DNA of 64,000 nt from Thermohalobaculum sp965263335 (GTDB lineage Bacteria; Pseudomonadota; Alphaproteobacteria; Rhodobacterales; Rhodobacteraceae), in contig CBDHHE010000001.1 of the NCBI GenBank assembly GCA_965263335.1, forward strand, positions 3,720,001 through 3,784,000, written 5' to 3'. The notes beneath the pieces were generated by a model. It worked only from the letters and a program-made list of their open reading frames with translations, was not told the DNA's origin and made no database searches. The first letter of the stretch is position 1. Every line of letters begins with the position of its first letter. Position numbers and translations under genes: made by a program. Below are positions 16,758 through 24,131 of the stretch, piece by piece.

Positions 16758-16825
16758 ATCTCCTCAAGTGCTGACTCATGCCCGCATTGGGAAGCTGCCC
16801 GCCCCGAACGTTGAGGATAATCCAG

Positions 16826-16900
16826 TGGTGGGCGCGGCTGGGATTGAACCAGCGACCCCTACGATGTCAACGTAGTGCTCTCCCACTGAGCTACGCGCCC
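16826..16900 (-). tRNA. tRNA-Val (anticodon GAC)
   Basis: Read on the minus strand, a full cloverleaf is present. The acceptor stem GGGCGCG pairs with CGCGCCC and is followed by A and an encoded CCA (16828-16826). The D arm is GCTC...GAGC, the anticodon stem CTACG/CGTAG has loop TTGACAT, and the T arm is GCTGG-TTCAATC-CCAGC. The anticodon GAC reads valine GUC/GUU codons. Length is 75 bases with CCA. Confidence 0.97.
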
Positions 16901-17001
16901 GTGCGGGGGAGGTTCTATGCCTCCGCCTGCTGGGGTGCAAGCTCTTTCGCACTGCCACAAATGGGGTGCACTGACGGTCCGATGACACTACAATACCACA
17001 G

Positions 17002-17865
17002 ATGAATGCCGAAGTGCCCTTCCTGCTGGCTGAGCCGCACGAGCTGACCTCGAACGCGGTGTTCAGCTCGCCGCACAGCGGGTCGGAGTATCCGGCCTCG
17101 CTCGTTGCGCGCACGCGCCTTGAACTGCTGCGCCTGCGCGGCTCGGAAGACGTGCTGGTGGATCGTCTGTTCGCAGCAGCGCCAGACTACGGAGCACCGC
17201 TGATTGCTGCGACCGCCCCGCGTGCCTGGGTGGATTTGAACCGCAGCCCCGATGAACTTGACCCCGCGTTGATCGAGGGGGCCCGGCCGGCCGGGCTGAA
17301 CCAGCGTATTGCCGCCGGGCTTGGCGTGGTGCCCCGGGTGGTGGCGGAGGGCGCTGCGATCTACGACGGCAAGATTTCGCTCTCCGAGGCACAGGCGAGA
17401 ATCTCCAAGTCTCATGCGCCGTATCACCGTAAACTCGACAGTCTGCTGTCGCGCGCGCGCGGAACATTCGGAACGGCGGTGCTGTTCGATTGCCACTCGA
17501 TGCCGTCCGAGGCTTTGCGCGCAGCGCCGCGGGTGCGCGGTAAGTTGCCCGAAGTCGTGCTTGGTGACCGTTTCGGTGCAGCGGCGGGTCGTGCGGTCAT
17601 AGCCCTCACGCAGCGTGCTTTCGAGACGGCAGGATTTACAGTGGCACGCAACGCACCTTTTGCGGGCGGCTACATCACCCAGCGATATGGCCGACCCTCG
17701 CGAGGTCTCAATGCAGTGCAGATCGAGATCGACCGCGGGCTCTATCTCGACCAACGCCGCCTCGAACCGAGTGCTGATTTCGATGATATCCGCGAACGGT
17801 TAACTTCGGTGATCAGCGAGCTTGTTTCGATCTCCGCGGGCCTCAGCGGGATGGCTGCCGAGTAG
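17002..17865 (+). CDS. N-formylglutamate amidohydrolase family protein
   Basis: The protein has 287 residues from ATG 17002. Family motifs are clear: AVFSSPHSGSEYP near residue 19 with a metal-binding histidine, WVDLNRSPDELD near 72, KSHAPYHRKLDSLL near 135, and VLFDCHSMPSE near 155 with the DCHS zinc ligands. NAPFAGGYITQRYGRP followed by NAVQIEIDRGLYLD ends the catalytic domain. HutG-type enzymes hydrolyse N-formylglutamate at the end of histidine degradation, but no other hut gene is nearby. Stand-alone homologues are common in this group of bacteria, and the true substrate may be another N-acyl amino acid. Confidence 0.88.
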   Translation: MNAEVPFLLAEPHELTSNAVFSSPHSGSEYPASLVARTRLELLRLRGSEDVLVDRLFAAAPDYGAPLIAATAPRAWVDLNRSPDELDPALIEGARPAGLNQRIAAGLGVVPRVVAEGAAIYDGKISLSEAQARISKSHAPYHRKLDSLLSRARGTFGTAVLFDCHSMPSEALRAAPRVRGKLPEVVLGDRFGAAAGRAVIALTQRAFETAGFTVARNAPFAGGYITQRYGRPSRGLNAVQIEIDRGLYLDQRRLEPSADFDDIRERLTSVISELVSISAGLSGMAAE

Positions 17866-17914
17866 GCTTCTCGAACGCAGAAGACGCCGTTTGTGCCGCG
17901 AAACGAAACCGTGC

Positions 17915-17992
17915 AAAAAAAAGGCCGCGTTACCGCGGCCCAAGTCTAAGGGAGGAAACGCCCAGGAAGGGCGCACGATGCATGGCATCGCT
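17915..17992 (-). ncRNA. candidate trans-acting small RNA with intrinsic terminator
   Basis: Read on the minus strand, three hairpins follow each other. The first has stem CGATG/CATCG (17990-17976). The second has stem CGCCC/GGGCG with loop TTCCT (17973-17959). The third is a terminator with stem GGCCGCG/CGCGGCC and loop GTAA (17940-17923), followed by eight T residues (17922-17915). The single-stranded stretch between hairpins two and three contains CCTCCC, which can pair with ribosome-binding sites. A sigma-70-like promoter lies at the right distance upstream. The start is inferred from that promoter and is uncertain by several bases. The terminator could alternatively serve only dinB, which ends 170 bases upstream. 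Confidence 0.6.
17923..17940 (-). terminator. rho-independent terminator with eight-T tail
   Basis: GGCCGCG-GTAA-CGCGGCC on the minus strand is directly followed by eight T residues (17922-17915). This is the best intrinsic terminator in the window. It ends the small-RNA candidate and any leftward transcript from dinB. Confidence 0.88.
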
Positions 17993-17999
17993 GGGATCA

Positions 18000-18028
18000 T
18001 GTGTACGAGTGCGGCGCACAAAATGCAA
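18000..18028 (-). promoter_or_regulatory. candidate sigma-70 promoter of the small RNA
   Basis: On the minus strand TTGCAT (18028-18023), a 17-base spacer and TACACA (18005-18000) place a start near 17992. The -35 is good and the -10 is poor. Several TTGCA/TGCAA elements between 18023 and 18105 may be regulator sites. Confidence 0.4.
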
Positions 18029-18111
18029 TAGTGCAACGCAGCATTTCATTAGGTAAATTTAATGGTTGCGGGATATATGTTGCACATCGGTGCCACTTGC
18101 AACGAATGCCA

Positions 18112-19374
18112 CTACCGCAACGCGCGTCCACGAATGATAGCATCGCGGCCGTAGCGCCGACGGATGTCGTCTGCGGCAGATTCGGCACGTGCACGCACAG
18201 CGGCACCATCGTCGAACAGCGTTCCCGATTGAGATTCCACACTTGCAGGCTCCAGCGTGCCGATTCCGACGCCGATCAACCTGAACGGGCCCTGGCCGGC
18301 TTCCCGGCGCAGCAACTCCTCCGCAGTCTGGTAAATCGTATCCACCGAATTCGTCGCATCCGAAAGGCGGGATTGCCGCGTCAATGTCCGAAAGTCCGCC
18401 TTCTTGAGTTTCAGGATGACGCTCCGCCCGCCGATCGACTTGCTCTTGGCACGATCGGATGTCCGCACGGCAAGCCGCCAGAGATGCCCGATCAACCGGT
18501 CGAGATCGGAGATGTCCTCCTCGAACGTGGTCTCGGATGACACGCTCTTGACCGGCTGATCCGGATTGACCCGACGCTTGTCGATCCCATGCGCAAGTTC
18601 GTGCAGGCGGCGTCCCATGCGGCCATAACGCCCGACGAGCTCATCCATTTCACGGGTTCGGATGTCTGCGTTGGTGCGCAATCCATCAGCTTCCAGGCGA
18701 TCCGCGAGCGCCTTTCCGACGCCCCAGATCGAACGCACTGGCCGGTCGGCCAGAAACGCCAAGGTCTCGGCGCGCCCGATCACCGAGTAGCCGCGCGGTT
18801 TGTCGAGATCGGAGGCCACCTTCGCAAGATACTTGTTGTGGCTCAGCCCGATCGAGATCGTGATGCCCATCTCGCGCTCGATGTCGGCCGCCAGCTTTGC
18901 CACGGTCAGCGCAGGAGGCTGACGCAGCAGGCGCTCTGTGCCGGAAAGGTCGAGAAACGCTTCATCGAGGGACAGCGGCTCGACCAATGGGGTCAACGCA
19001 CGCATTCGGGCGCGAATGTCGCGTCCGATGGCATCATACATCTCCATGCGCGGCTTCACGACGACGGCGTCGGGGCAGAGCTTCAGCGCCTTGAACATCG
19101 GCATCGCCGAGCGAACACCCGCCACGCGCGCGATGTAGCAGCAAGTCGAGACCACGCCGCGCTTGCCGCCGCCAACGATGACCGGTTTGTCGCGGAGATC
19201 GGGGTCGTCACGCTTCTCCACCGATGCATAGAAGGCATCGCAATCAAGATGGGCGATCGCGAGGCGTTCGAGTTCCGTGTGCGCAACGATCCGCGGGCTG
19301 GAACAATGCGCACAGCGCACACCGGGCGTACGGTCAAACCAGTTCAAGCAATCTCGACACAGCGCTGCGGTCAT
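18112..19374 (-). CDS. dinB: DNA polymerase IV (Y-family translesion polymerase)
   Basis: This error-prone polymerase bypasses damaged template bases. It has 420 residues from ATG 19374, with GGAGG seven bases upstream (a TTG at 19380 is also in frame). An N-terminal extension of about 40 residues has two CxxC pairs (CRDC and CAHC), a possible zinc site found in alphaproteobacterial DinB. The catalytic domain starts with IAHLDCDAFYASVEKRDDP and carries PLSLDEAFLDLSG with the second acidic pair. SIGLSHNKYLAKVASDLDKP and WGVGKALADRLEADG (helix-hairpin-helix) follow, and the little-finger domain is complete. No beta-clamp motif was located with confidence. It is a lone gene, leftward. Confidence 0.94.
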   Translation of the reverse strand: MTAALCRDCLNWFDRTPGVRCAHCSSPRIVAHTELERLAIAHLDCDAFYASVEKRDDPDLRDKPVIVGGGKRGVVSTCCYIARVAGVRSAMPMFKALKLCPDAVVVKPRMEMYDAIGRDIRARMRALTPLVEPLSLDEAFLDLSGTERLLRQPPALTVAKLAADIEREMGITISIGLSHNKYLAKVASDLDKPRGYSVIGRAETLAFLADRPVRSIWGVGKALADRLEADGLRTNADIRTREMDELVGRYGRMGRRLHELAHGIDKRRVNPDQPVKSVSSETTFEEDISDLDRLIGHLWRLAVRTSDRAKSKSIGGRSVILKLKKADFRTLTRQSRLSDATNSVDTIYQTAEELLRREAGQGPFRLIGVGIGTLEPASVESQSGTLFDDGAAVRARAESAADDIRRRYGRDAIIRGRALR

Positions 19375-19446
19375 ACTCAAGCCTCCGCCATAAGCGTATC
19401 ATAGCGTCACATTTCCGTCGTGCTGAAGAACTTTCGAGATCGTGAT

Positions 19447-20151
19447 TCAGTGCACAGAGATCTCGCTCTGAATGGCCCTGGCCGCGCTTGCCGGGTCCGG
19501 CGCGGCCCAGACCGGGCGGCCGACTACGATGTGATCCGCTCCGGCCCGGATGGCGTTCGCTGGTGTGGCAACGCGCTTCTGATCGCCCACAGCGCTGCCG
19601 GCAGGCCGCACCCCGGGGGTCACGATGAGCTTGTTTCGAGCCTCCGAAAGCGCCCTGATCTTGGCGGCTTCATGAGGCGAGGCGATCACACCGTCAGCTC
19701 CGGCAGCCAGTGCTCTGCGCGCGCGCTCGACCGCCACGTCAGAAATGTCGCCATCGAGGATCATCATTTCATCAAGGTCCGCGCGATCCAGTGAGGTCAG
19801 AATACTCACCGCCAGAATGCGCATCTGCGAGTTGCCGCGTCCGGCGCAGGCCGCACGCACGACCTGGGGGTCTCCGTGAACCGTGAGAAAATCGAGGTCG
19901 AATGCCGCAAGCCCGCGCACGGCCTTCTCCACCGTCGCGCTGATGTCGAAGAGCTTCATATCCAGAAAAATCCGCTTGCCTCGGTCTTTGAGTTCGTTCG
20001 CAAGCGCCAGCCCGCCTCCGGTCAGCATTCCAAGGCCGATCTTGTAGAAGCTGACGGTGTCGCCGAGTCGGTCGACCAGCGCCTCACCCGCCAAGGCGTC
20101 CGGCACATCGAGGGCGACGATCAGGCGCTCGGACTGTTGACGATCTGACAT
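19447..20151 (-). CDS. pyrF: orotidine 5'-phosphate decarboxylase
   Basis: This enzyme performs the final step of UMP synthesis. It has 234 residues from ATG 20151, with GGAGG four bases upstream; the in-frame codons up to 20181 precede that site. The substrate loop LIVALDVPDALAGEALVDRL is at the N-terminus. The catalytic network is in DRGKRIFLDMKLFDISATVEK (the K-D-x-K-x-x-D array) near residue 60. LTVHGDPQVV, ASPHEAAKIRAL and VTPGVRPAGSAVGDQKR near residue 180 close the phosphate site. Length and motif order match short bacterial PyrF. Confidence 0.95.
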   Translation of the reverse strand: MSDRQQSERLIVALDVPDALAGEALVDRLGDTVSFYKIGLGMLTGGGLALANELKDRGKRIFLDMKLFDISATVEKAVRGLAAFDLDFLTVHGDPQVVRAACAGRGNSQMRILAVSILTSLDRADLDEMMILDGDISDVAVERARRALAAGADGVIASPHEAAKIRALSEARNKLIVTPGVRPAGSAVGDQKRVATPANAIRAGADHIVVGRPVWAAPDPASAARAIQSEISVH

Positions 20152-20213
20152 GCGGCCTCCATTGCAAAGCGAGGCCATCATACGCAGTTCACACCGCGCG
20201 CCAAGCGATTGCG

Positions 20214-20729
20214 CTAGGGGCGCGGCACGGGCACGATCACTGGCACACCGGTGGGGGCGAACGGCCCTGCGGGCGGATTGGGCAGGGGCACAAAGACTTC
20301 GATCTCGTCGGGAACATATTCGGAGCCGGGCAGGACGCCGACCAGCGGATCAATGGTCTCGGCAAACACGGCATCGATCTCTGCTTCCCGGTCGAGCACC
20401 GCCGACAGCCTGCAATCCTGAACCTCGGGGTCGAGGGCAGGCCCGATCTCACTGCAAGTGCGTTCCATTTTTAGCCGCCAGTCGGCCTGCGTCCGGCGCA
20501 GCTCTGTCTCGAAATCCTGGAGTTCAGGGCCGGTGGCCAGCTGGATCCGGGTCGCGGCGCTTTCAATGCGGTTGGTGAGGGCCTGCAGCAGGGTGTCGGC
20601 GACGTGCTGCAGACAGGCGGCCTCCGCCTGCGCCAGACGCTCGATCCGGCATGTATCGAGGGGATCAGCATGTGTCGCCGTGGCGAATGCGAGCGCCCAC
20701 AGCGAAAGCAATCTTGCGGCACGTGTCAT
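20214..20729 (-). CDS. periplasmic protein, LprI/DUF1311-like
   Basis: The protein has 171 residues from ATG 20729 and a clear Sec signal peptide (RAARLLSLWALAFATATHA, likely cleaved before DP). The mature part has four cysteines spaced as in the lysozyme-inhibitor LprI/DUF1311 group: C in PLDTCRIE, C in AEAACLQH, C in KMERTCSE and C in VQDCRLS. A QADWRLKMERTC segment matches the family's Q-x-x-W...C core. The C-terminal 40 residues are proline-rich (VPLPNPPAGPFAPTGVPV) and probably unstructured. The function is suggested only by family resemblance. It is divergent from clpB. Confidence 0.6.
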   Translation of the reverse strand: MTRAARLLSLWALAFATATHADPLDTCRIERLAQAEAACLQHVADTLLQALTNRIESAATRIQLATGPELQDFETELRRTQADWRLKMERTCSEIGPALDPEVQDCRLSAVLDREAEIDAVFAETIDPLVGVLPGSEYVPDEIEVFVPLPNPPAGPFAPTGVPVIVPVPRP

Positions 20730-20779
20730 CCGTGAGGATTAGATCGTGCGACATGATCGTCAGGTAAACACACGGCACG

Positions 20780-20808
20780 CTTGCAGGACAGTTGCATAAA
20801 CACCACAT
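20780..20808 (+). promoter_or_regulatory. candidate RpoH (heat-shock) promoter of clpB
   Basis: CTTGCA (20780-20785), a 17-base spacer and CCACAT (20803-20808) lie about 98 bases before the clpB start. They match the RpoH pattern CTTGAA-N17-CCnnAT known from alphaproteobacteria with one change in the -35. ClpB genes are standard RpoH targets, and an RpoHII-like factor is encoded in this window. Confidence 0.5.
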
Positions 20809-20905
20809 AGAATGCGGGCGAGCCGGGATGGTCGCCCGCGATGCAGGCTGGTGCCGGGCAAGCCGATATGGGTGCCGGGCCAAGGGCGCTGAACAGGAGA
20901 TAAAA

Positions 20906-23515
20906 ATGGACTTGGAAAAGTTCACCGACCGCGCACGCGGCTTCGTGCAGGCCGCACAACGCACGGCGCTGAGAGAAGAGCATCAGCGCCTCTCGCCAGA
21001 GCATTTGCTGAAGGCGATGCTGGATGATGAGACAGGGCTCGCCGCCAACTTGATCTCGGCTGCGGGCGGCAGTGCACAGGAAGCGCAGATTGGGGTCGAT
21101 GCAGCGCTCGCGAAGCTGCCGAAAGTGTCTGGCGGCGACGGCCAGATCTATCTCGATCCGTCACTGGCCCGCCTCATGGATGACGCGCAGTCTATCTCGG
21201 ACAAGGCGGGCGACAGCTTCGTCAGCGCCGAACGGCTCCTGTCGGCCGTCGCTTTGGCAAAAGGGACGGAAGCCGCGAAAATCCTCGAGAGTGCCGGCGT
21301 GCGCCCTCAAGCCCTTCTGCGCGCAATCGAGGACCTGCGCAAAGGCAGAACCGCTGATACGGCATCGGCCGAGGATGGGTACGACGCGCTCAAGAAGTAC
21401 GCACGTGACCTGACCGAGGCGGCTCGCGAGGGCAAGATCGATCCCGTGATCGGTCGTGACGAGGAAATCCGGCGCTGCATCCAGGTGCTTTCGCGGCGCA
21501 CCAAGAACAACCCCGTTCTGATTGGCGAGCCGGGTGTCGGCAAGACGGCGATCGCCGAAGGACTGGCGATCCGGATCGTGAACGGCGATGTGCCCGAGAG
21601 CCTTCAGGACAAGCAGCTGATGGCGCTGGACATGGGCGCGCTGATTGCCGGTGCGAAGTACCGCGGTGAATTCGAGGAGCGATTGAAGGCTGTGCTCTCC
21701 GAGGTGGAGGGGGCCGCTGGGGGCATCGTGCTCTTCATCGACGAGATGCACACGCTGGTCGGTGCTGGCAAGGCAGACGGGGCAATGGACGCCTCCAACC
21801 TGCTGAAACCTGCGTTGGCGCGCGGCGAGCTCCATTGCGTCGGTGCGACGACCCTCGACGAGTTCCGCAAGCATGTCGAGAAAGATGCCGCCCTCGCACG
21901 GCGCTTCCAGCCGGTGTTCATCGCCGAGCCGAATGTCGAAGACACGATCTCGATCCTGCGCGGCATCAAGGAAAAGTACGAGGTGCACCATGGCGTGCGC
22001 ATCGCCGATTCGTCGCTGGTCTCGGCGGCGACCCTTTCGAACCGCTACATCACGGATCGGTTCCTGCCGGATAAGGCCATCGACCTGATGGACGAAGCGT
22101 CGTCGCGCCTGCGGATGGAGGTCGACTCGAAGCCCGAGGAACTCGATGCGCTGGATCGCGAGATTCTGCAGAAGCAGATCGAGGCCGAGGCGCTGAAGAA
22201 GGAGACGGACGCCGCTTCGAAAGACCGTCTGGACAAGTTGGTGGCGGAGCTTGCCGAGCTGGAGCAGGAATCCGCCGAACTGACGGCGCGATGGCAGGCC
22301 GAGAAGGACAAGCTCGGCACTGCGCGGGTTCTGAAGGAGCAGCTCGACGAGGCGCGGAATCGGCTCGAGATTGCCAAGCGGCAGGGTGATCTGGCGAAGG
22401 CCGGTGAGCTTGCCTACGGCACGATCCCCGATCTCGAGCGCCGGCTCCAGGAGGCCGAAGAGAGCGAAGCCGAGGATGTCATGGTCGAGGAGGCTGTGCT
22501 CCCCGAACATGTCGCAGCCGTGGTCAGCCGCTGGACGGGCATCCCGATCGACAAGATGCTCGAGGGCGAGCGCGAAAAGCTTCTGCGCATGGAAGACGAG
22601 ATCGCCAAGCGGGTGGTCGGGCAGGAGGATGCGGTGACAGCCGTGGCGAACGCCGTGCGCCGGGCACGGGCCGGGCTGGGCGATCCGAATCGCCCGATGG
22701 GGTCGTTCTTGTTCCTGGGGCCCACCGGTGTCGGCAAGACGGAACTCACCAAGGCCCTGGCATCGTTTCTCTTCGATGACGACCAAGCAATGGTGCGAAT
22801 CGACATGTCGGAGTTCATGGAGAAGCACTCGGTCGCACGGATGATCGGCGCGCCTCCGGGCTATGTTGGCTATGACGAGGGGGGCGTGCTCACCGAAGCG
22901 GTCCGGCGCAGGCCATATCAGGTGATTCTCTTCGACGAGATTGAGAAGGCACACCCCGATGTCTTCAACGTCTTGTTGCAAGTGCTGGACGAGGGCCGTC
23001 TCACCGACGGACAGGGCCGTACGGTCGACTTCCGGAACACGCTGATTATCCTGACCTCGAACTTGGGCGCGGAGTTCCTCGCAGGATTGCCGGAGGACGG
23101 CCGAGCCAGCGATGTCGAGGCCCAGGTCATGGATGTTGTGCGCGGACACTTCCGGCCAGAGTTCCTGAACCGGCTTGACGAGATGATTCTCTTCGATCGC
23201 CTCTCACGGGCGCACATGGACGGGATCGTCCAGATCCAGCTTGCTCAACTGGCCAAGCGGTTGGAGCCGCGCAAGATTGTGCTCGACCTCAATCAGGCCG
23301 CGAAAACTTGGCTTGCCGACAGAGGGTACGATCCGGTCTACGGTGCCCGGCCGCTCAAGCGCGTCATTCAGAACGCCTTGCAGAACCCGTTGGCAGAGCT
23401 GTTGCTCGCGGGCACGCTGCATGACGGGGAGACGTTGCCGGTTGGCGCCGACAGTGACGGCCTCGTTCTGGGCGAGCGGGCCCGTCAGGCGGCCGAGGCA
23501 GCAACGATCCACTGA
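20906..23515 (+). CDS. clpB: ATP-dependent chaperone ClpB (Hsp100 disaggregase)
   Basis: This hexameric AAA+ disaggregase works with DnaK to rescue aggregated proteins. It has 869 residues from ATG 20906, with AGGAGA five bases upstream. The order is: N-terminal substrate domain (MDLEKFTDRARGFVQAAQ), first ATPase domain with Walker A GEPGVGKT near residue 206 and Walker B IVLFIDEMHTLVGAG, a coiled-coil middle domain (about 400-530, rich in E, K, L and R), and second ATPase domain with GPTGVGKT near 605, VILFDEIEKAHPDVF and the pore loop GAPPGYVGYDEGG. LNRLDEMILFDRL and YGARPLKRVIQ end the sensor region. There is no P-element for ClpP binding, as expected for ClpB. Confidence 0.97.
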   Translation: MDLEKFTDRARGFVQAAQRTALREEHQRLSPEHLLKAMLDDETGLAANLISAAGGSAQEAQIGVDAALAKLPKVSGGDGQIYLDPSLARLMDDAQSISDKAGDSFVSAERLLSAVALAKGTEAAKILESAGVRPQALLRAIEDLRKGRTADTASAEDGYDALKKYARDLTEAAREGKIDPVIGRDEEIRRCIQVLSRRTKNNPVLIGEPGVGKTAIAEGLAIRIVNGDVPESLQDKQLMALDMGALIAGAKYRGEFEERLKAVLSEVEGAAGGIVLFIDEMHTLVGAGKADGAMDASNLLKPALARGELHCVGATTLDEFRKHVEKDAALARRFQPVFIAEPNVEDTISILRGIKEKYEVHHGVRIADSSLVSAATLSNRYITDRFLPDKAIDLMDEASSRLRMEVDSKPEELDALDREILQKQIEAEALKKETDAASKDRLDKLVAELAELEQESAELTARWQAEKDKLGTARVLKEQLDEARNRLEIAKRQGDLAKAGELAYGTIPDLERRLQEAEESEAEDVMVEEAVLPEHVAAVVSRWTGIPIDKMLEGEREKLLRMEDEIAKRVVGQEDAVTAVANAVRRARAGLGDPNRPMGSFLFLGPTGVGKTELTKALASFLFDDDQAMVRIDMSEFMEKHSVARMIGAPPGYVGYDEGGVLTEAVRRRPYQVILFDEIEKAHPDVFNVLLQVLDEGRLTDGQGRTVDFRNTLIILTSNLGAEFLAGLPEDGRASDVEAQVMDVVRGHFRPEFLNRLDEMILFDRLSRAHMDGIVQIQLAQLAKRLEPRKIVLDLNQAAKTWLADRGYDPVYGARPLKRVIQNALQNPLAELLLAGTLHDGETLPVGADSDGLVLGERARQAAEAATIH

Positions 23516-23539
23516 GCAATCACTGTCTCGAAACAGGAC

Positions 23540-23564
23540 GAGTCGCGGCGCGCAGCCGCGATTC
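23540..23564. terminator. hairpin between convergent clpB and pilin-like gene
   Basis: Arms 23540-23549 and 23555-23564 form a ten-base stem with one G-U pair and a five-base loop (GCGCA). It lies 24 bases after clpB and 10 bases after the oppositely oriented small gene, so it can serve both. No T run. Confidence 0.6.
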
Positions 23565-23574
23565 GTGCCTCAAA

Positions 23575-23838
23575 TCAGTTGCTGCTGGCGCCATTGAAGA
23601 CCGGCGCGTCGCCAAAGTCGATTTCATTCTCGTATCCGGTGAGAACGCCGTTCACATCACTGACCGCCGCGGCGACACCATTGTTGAAGACGGCAAAAAC
23701 CACCATCAGTCCAAGAAGCAGTATGCCTGCGGTCAAAGCGACCCAATCTATTGTAACGGCGCCCTTTTCACAGAGTGCGAATTTTCCGAGCCGGCGAACT
23801 CCGCGGGCTGCGAGGGTCTCGAAGCGGCTGGCGAACAT
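23575..23838 (-). CDS. small Flp/TadE-like single-span membrane protein
   Basis: The protein has 87 residues from ATG 23838, with GGAGA eight bases upstream. A basic N-terminal part (about 25 residues, RFETLAARGVRRLGKFALCE) is followed by EKGAVTIDWVALTAGILLLG. This resembles the cleavage region of Flp/TadE pilins (G-A-x-x-I/V-[E/D]-[Y/W]), then a 20-residue hydrophobic helix and an acidic tail. Flp pilins are usually cut after the glycine by a TadV-type prepilin peptidase. No tad/cpa genes are in the window, so it is an orphan pilin-like protein. Such orphans are common in Rhodobacterales. Function unproven. Confidence 0.6.
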   Translation of the reverse strand: MFASRFETLAARGVRRLGKFALCEKGAVTIDWVALTAGILLLGLMVVFAVFNNGVAAAVSDVNGVLTGYENEIDFGDAPVFNGASSN

Positions 23839-24131
23839 AACGAACGTCTCCTTGCCAAAAGCCGTGGGTGGACAACCAAAAGGCGATCGTCCAGTTGTTG
23901 CGTCAATCTATGAGTAGGCGCGGCTCGTGGTCACTTCATTGCGACACTGTGACGGTATCACGGCCAGTGGCCAGCCAATATGGATGAGGTCGGGTTGATC
24001 GGTTTCCGCACATTGCGTTTCATTGTGAAACATTGGCATTCTGTCGAAATGCGCTGACATGCCGCTTTCATCGGCCGTATCAAGAACTATCCTACTCGCG
24101 AAGACCAAGCCATTTCGGGCAGAGGACACCT

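Noticed and set aside
15020..16759. Minus-strand open frames inside the RTX gene encoding valine/alanine-rich proteins
   Set aside because: They mirror the repetitive GGC/GAC codons of the RTX repeats and have no independent support.
16826..16900. tRNA-Val as a possible attachment site of an integrated element
   Set aside because: No integrase gene next to it and no partial repeat of the tRNA 3' end noticed. XerC at 37514 is the housekeeping enzyme.
17946..18031. Short plus-strand ORF (start ATG 17978) with GGGAGG upstream as a leader peptide
   Set aside because: The ribosome-like site is too far (about 22 bases) from the ATG, the peptide has 17 codons without similarity, and the minus-strand hairpins and terminator explain the sequence better.
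21161..23149. 662-codon minus-strand open frame inside clpB
   Set aside because: Antisense shadow of clpB with no domain motif. The plus-strand ClpB motifs are complete.
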